DNA of 44,405 bases, from contig JANXXI010000100.1 in NCBI GenBank assembly GCA_025350695.1, positions 1-44,405 on the forward strand, written 5' to 3'. This document shows, one piece after another, positions 41,878 to 44,405 of this stretch. Within the stretch, counting starts at the first letter, position 1, and the number at the start of each line of letters is the position of its first letter. A program made the translations under genes and the position numbers. The stretch comes from Acidobacteriota bacterium. Lineage in GTDB: Bacteria; Acidobacteriota; Terriglobia; Bryobacterales; Bryobacteraceae. The notes under the pieces were generated by a model. That model worked only from the letters and a program-made list of their open reading frames with translations, searched no databases and was not told the origin of the DNA.

Positions 41878-42358
41878 TCTCTCAAACTGCTTCCCACGCT
41901 AATTGAATCGAGATCCGGGGCTTTTGTTCGTCTACCAAAAACGAAACCCAAGTTTCATCGCGATAGGCTTGTCTTAGTGAAGCAAATAACCATCGACACC
42001 ATGCAACAAAAACGTAAAGCCCACGCAATGCTCGACCTCCTTCCCCCGGGAAAGCTTTCGGTTGGATGACTTGGCGGCTTGCTGGACCCAGTCGACCTTG
42101 GTTAATTTCAATCCGGAAAAGAGCTGAAAGCCCCGAGTGGCGGAAACACAACGAACCCATTCCCCATGAGGTTGTCTTGGCTGAGCTGTGTATAACCGCT
42201 GAGGAATTGGAGAACTACCGGGAACCTGTTTGAAGTAAATCGGTTGGACCGACCGTGAATAATTACGCCTTCGCATTGGCGACTATCGCTTATCCTAAAT
42301 TAGAGACTTTCACGCCGTCGACCTTGGCAAGCAGACGAGGTCTGTGGCTGAGACACGG
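41878..42358. other. 481-bp intergenic region
   Basis: It separates the DUF1552 operon from the convergent CoA-binding protein gene. It contains the decayed antitoxin-like gene at 42001-42233. The 11-bp word GTCGACCTTGG occurs twice (about 42091 and 42327). I see no other gene and no clear terminator for either neighbour. Confidence 0.6.
42001..42233 (+). pseudogene. Decayed small antitoxin-like gene
   Basis: ATG at 42001 opens QQKRKAHAMLDLLPPGKLSVG, a stop TGA at 42067, then in the same frame LGGLLDPVDLG and a second stop (42103). After a frameshift the coding signal resumes as AESPEWRKHNEPIPHEVV and LAELCITAEELENYREPV, ending with TGA at 42231. The pieces, in order, match a small antitoxin-like family I recall from Acidobacteriota and other bacteria (LPP...L...LLDPV, then W..HN.PIPHEEVLAELG). 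The recognition is from memory. Two stops plus a frameshift make it a pseudogene; no intact toxin gene is next to it. Confidence 0.6.
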
Positions 42359-42745
42359 CTACAGCCGCCCGTGCTCCTTCAACAAGCAACGGTCCATCAC
42401 CACATCCAACCCCGCCGCCCGAGCCTTCGCCGCCGCCTCGTCATGCACCACTCCTTCCTGCATCCACACGCACTTGGCGCCGATCCGAATCGCCTCATCC
42501 ACAATCCCGGGCACAAATTCAGCCCGCCGGAACACGTTCACAATCTCCACCTTGTCGGGCACGTCCAACAACGTCGGATAAGATTTCTCGCCAAGCACTT
42601 CCGTCTCGGCCGGGTTCACGGGAATGATCCGATACCCGTGCTTCTGCATGTATTGCGACACTCCAAAGCTCGGACGCAGCGGATTTGACGACAACCCGGC
42701 GACCGCAATTACTTTGTACTCGCGCAGGATCTGGCTAGTCGTCAT
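42359..42745 (-). CDS. CoA-binding protein (YccU/CoA_binding_2 family)
   Basis: A 128-residue Rossmann-fold protein. The nucleotide-binding start is YKVIAVAGLSSNPLRPSFGVS, then the conserved GYRIIPVNPAETEVLGEKSYPTL and VWMQEGVVHDEAAAKARAAG blocks. Length is typical of the family, which binds CoA; its cellular role is unknown. It overlaps the upstream pseudouridine synthase gene by 11 nt. Confidence 0.93.
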   Translation of the reverse strand: MTTSQILREYKVIAVAGLSSNPLRPSFGVSQYMQKHGYRIIPVNPAETEVLGEKSYPTLLDVPDKVEIVNVFRRAEFVPGIVDEAIRIGAKCVWMQEGVVHDEAAAKARAAGLDVVMDRCLLKEHGRL

Positions 42746-43481
42746 TCTTTGTAATCTCCATCCCTAGTAGCTTCTTGAATCGATCCACCTCGCGCTGGTT
42801 CAAATGCCGGAACTCACCCGGGTTTGCAATTCCGTCCAGCGTCAGAAAGGCGATCCGCACCCGGCGCAGCTTTTCCACCAGTCGGCCAAAATGCTTGAAC
42901 ATCAGTTTAATCTGGTTCGTCCGCCCCTGAATCAGCTTCACTTCGTACCATGGATTATCCTGCTCGCGAATGCACTTCAAACCAGCAGGCGCCGTGCGAT
43001 TCCCATGAATCGGCAGACCACGCCGGAATTGCTCGCACTGCTCGTCGGTCAGAAATCCCGTCACTTTCGTAACGTATACTTTTTCAATTTTTGATTTCGC
43101 TGATGTCAAGCGGTTCGCGAAATCCCCGTCGTTGGTGAACAGCAGTAAGCCTTCGGTGTTATAGTCAAGCCGGCCGACCGGAATTACGCGCTCCTTCAAC
43201 CCTCGCACTAGCTTCATCACAGTCGGGCGGCCTTCCGGGTCGTCCGTCGTCGTAACGTAGCCCTTAGGCTTGTTCAGTGCAACGTACACCATGTTCTTTG
43301 GAGCACGCAGTAACTTACCGTCAACTTTAATGTGATCGTTCTCTAGGTCAGCCTTGCTACCTAGCTCCATCACCACTTTGCCGTTGACCGTGACAAGACC
43401 ACCAACAATTAATTCTTCCGCTTTGCGGCGGCTGGCTACACCTGCCCGTGAAATGATCTTTTGCAAACGCTCTTCGGGCAT
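42735..43481 (-). CDS. rluB: RluB-type 23S rRNA pseudouridine synthase
   Basis: A 248-residue RsuA/RluB-family enzyme. An N-terminal S4 RNA-binding domain (about 1-60: RLQKIISRAGVASRRKAEEL) precedes the synthase fold. The catalytic Asp is in VGRLDYNTEGLLLFTNDG, and RTNQIKLMFKHFGRLVEKLRR is the conserved C-terminal motif. RluB and the paralogous RluE/RsuA types are hard to separate by eye, but the scpB-rluB order is a common bacterial arrangement, favouring RluB (U2605-type site). It lies 16 nt downstream of scpB. Confidence 0.9.
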   Translation of the reverse strand: MPEERLQKIISRAGVASRRKAEELIVGGLVTVNGKVVMELGSKADLENDHIKVDGKLLRAPKNMVYVALNKPKGYVTTTDDPEGRPTVMKLVRGLKERVIPVGRLDYNTEGLLLFTNDGDFANRLTSAKSKIEKVYVTKVTGFLTDEQCEQFRRGLPIHGNRTAPAGLKCIREQDNPWYEVKLIQGRTNQIKLMFKHFGRLVEKLRRVRIAFLTLDGIANPGEFRHLNQREVDRFKKLLGMEITKNDD

Positions 43482-43497
43482 ACTTTGGGGACCTTCT

Positions 43498-44361
43498 TTA
43501 TTCCGAACCGCCTTCCGTGGCGGCCTTTGCTTGCTCAGCTATTTCAACCGCAGGTTGTACTTGCGACTGTTGTTCAGGTTCTTCGCTCGCGCCTTCCGCA
43601 TGCAACTCAGCCGATGTTGCTGGTTTTCCTTCCACCACTTCTGGCAGCGCCATCTGCTCCGCCGAAGCTTCCGCGTTCGCATCAGCCAAATCTTCATCCA
43701 AGGCCAAACGGCTCAACTCCTCGAACTCTTTCAAAGTCGGCAATTCGTTCAACCCGCTCAATCCGAACTGCACCAAAAACTCACGGGTTGTCTTATACAA
43801 GATTGGCTTGCCGACAACATTTTTCCGACCGCCAGTAACAATCAGCTTCCGATCCAGCAGTGTTTTCAGAACACCGGTTCCCTGCACGCCACGAATTTCC
43901 ATGATCTCAGGCGCTGTAATCGGTTGCTTGTATGCGATCACGGCTAAAGTTTCCAAAGCCGCCAACGAAAGCTTTAGTGGCTGCTTCAGATTCTTCACGA
44001 ATTGTCGAATTACGTCGTGATGTTCAGGCTTGGTTCCCATCTTGAAACCGCCAGCCACTTCTTTAACAATCAATCCGCGGTCTTCGTTTGCGCTTGCTTC
44101 AACCAGTGACGCAAGCACGGCTTCCACGCGTTCCTTCTTCTGCTTCAGTGCGGTTGCAATCTGCTCGGCCGATAAAGGTTCCTCGGTGATGTAGACCACC
44201 GCTTCAATCACGGCGCGCAATTCCGTGTCCCCCATTTCAACCGGAATCGGATCCCCGGACTCGGGAGAATTGGGTTCAGTCGATTCTGACTCCGGTGGCA
44301 TTGCTGCCGCAGCCATGTGCTCGGGGGGCGGCGCTTCGAGTTGCTGTTGTTGCTCTTCCAT
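43498..44361 (-). CDS. scpB: Segregation and condensation protein B
   Basis: A 287-residue kleisin-associated protein of the SMC-ScpAB chromosome condensation complex. Two winged-helix domains span about 45-220, with IEAVVYITEEPLSAEQIA, SLAALETLAVIAYKQPITAPEI and IRGVQGTGVLKTLLDRKLI diagnostic. Long Glu/Pro/Ala-rich tails flank the core (1-44 and 225-287), so it is longer than the usual 180-200 residues. The ATG at 44361 is 4 nt after the upstream stop (44366-44368). Confidence 0.94.
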   Translation of the reverse strand: MEEQQQQLEAPPPEHMAAAAMPPESESTEPNSPESGDPIPVEMGDTELRAVIEAVVYITEEPLSAEQIATALKQKKERVEAVLASLVEASANEDRGLIVKEVAGGFKMGTKPEHHDVIRQFVKNLKQPLKLSLAALETLAVIAYKQPITAPEIMEIRGVQGTGVLKTLLDRKLIVTGGRKNVVGKPILYKTTREFLVQFGLSGLNELPTLKEFEELSRLALDEDLADANAEASAEQMALPEVVEGKPATSAELHAEGASEEPEQQSQVQPAVEIAEQAKAATEGGSE

Positions 44362-44365
44362 GCGA

Positions 44366-44405
44366 TTAACTGTAATCCCCTTCTAATTGAGAAATGGCCT
44401 TTTCA
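44366..44405 (-). CDS. C-terminal fragment of an upstream gene, probably scpA
   Basis: On the minus strand a frame enters from the window edge and ends EKAISQLEGDYS-stop at 44366-44368, 4 nt before the scpB ATG. Only about 12 residues are visible. The identity is inferred solely from the common scpA-scpB order. Confidence 0.4.
   Translation of the reverse strand, partial: EKAISQLEGDYS

Noticed and set aside
42067-42069. In-frame TGA in the antitoxin-like gene as a second selenocysteine codon
   Set aside because: The frame also has a TAA 33 nt later and needs a frameshift, and no active-site Cys belongs there; decay explains it better.
43354-43947. 197-residue plus-strand ORF over scpB/rluB
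   Set aside because: Antisense shadow of two clear genes; its sequence is unusual Arg/Phe/Leu-rich.

Overview
The window reads as chromosome of an Acidobacteriota member, most likely of the Bryobacterales/Solibacterales (Bryobacter/Solibacter) type. I infer this from the mix of families: the C-terminus of an Oar-like TonB receptor, a DUF1592 plus DUF1552 gene pair, a DUF5117-type zinc metalloprotease, an E1 alpha/beta fusion, twin-arginine enzymes of the sugar-isomerase and Gfo/Idh/MocA type, and the conserved phoH-ybeY-CorC-era run. No database search was possible. I saw no rRNA, tRNA, CRISPR array, insertion sequence or prophage.

Layout. 1-2.5 kb: receptor end, a strong terminator, a TolC-like protein and a small coiled-coil protein built on 21-bp repeats. 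2.6-6.6 kb: phoH, ybeY, CorC-like and era in overlapping order, then a BON-domain protein. 6.6-13.5 kb: a tightly packed + strand run of a small ORF, sugar isomerase/epimerase, amidohydrolase, a TPR/coiled-coil protein, an MFS transporter, a GT4 glycosyltransferase and RimI, then a DUF465 protein. 13.9-17.3 kb (- strand): M20 peptidase, a 48-residue ORF, ubiX, pheA and folK. 17.4-20.0 kb: a YyaL-like protein and tpx. 20.0-22.2 kb (- strand): rsgA and an M23 peptidase. 22.2-24.3 kb: fused E1 dehydrogenase. 24.3-27.5 kb (- strand): dipeptide epimerase with an NlpC/P60 peptidase (a murein-peptide pair), a bacilliredoxin and a NarL-type regulator.

The most notable locus is 27.9-30.0 kb. A secreted redoxin fused to a DsbD-alpha-like domain is interrupted by an in-frame TGA exactly where the first Cys of a CxxC motif belongs. 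A perfect hairpin with a GGUC loop sits 20 nt downstream. This is best read as a UxxC selenoprotein with a bacterial SECIS element. A radical SAM/SPASM-like protein follows 17 nt later and may share the transcript.

30.0-36.7 kb: tsaB, a DUF5060/GH-like secreted hydrolase, the zinc metalloprotease and glnS. 37.0-41.9 kb: an operon of Gfo/Idh/MocA oxidoreductase, c-type cytochrome DUF1592 protein, DUF1552 protein and a small secreted protein. 42.0-42.2 kb: a decayed antitoxin-like gene. 42.4-44.4 kb (- strand): scpB, an RluB-type pseudouridine synthase, a CoA-binding protein, and the tail of a gene that is probably scpA.

Two window-wide traits stand out. Several starts have a TANNNT-like -10 box 6-9 nt upstream, which suggests leaderless transcripts. 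The + strand shifts from G-rich third codon positions on the left to C-rich ones on the right.
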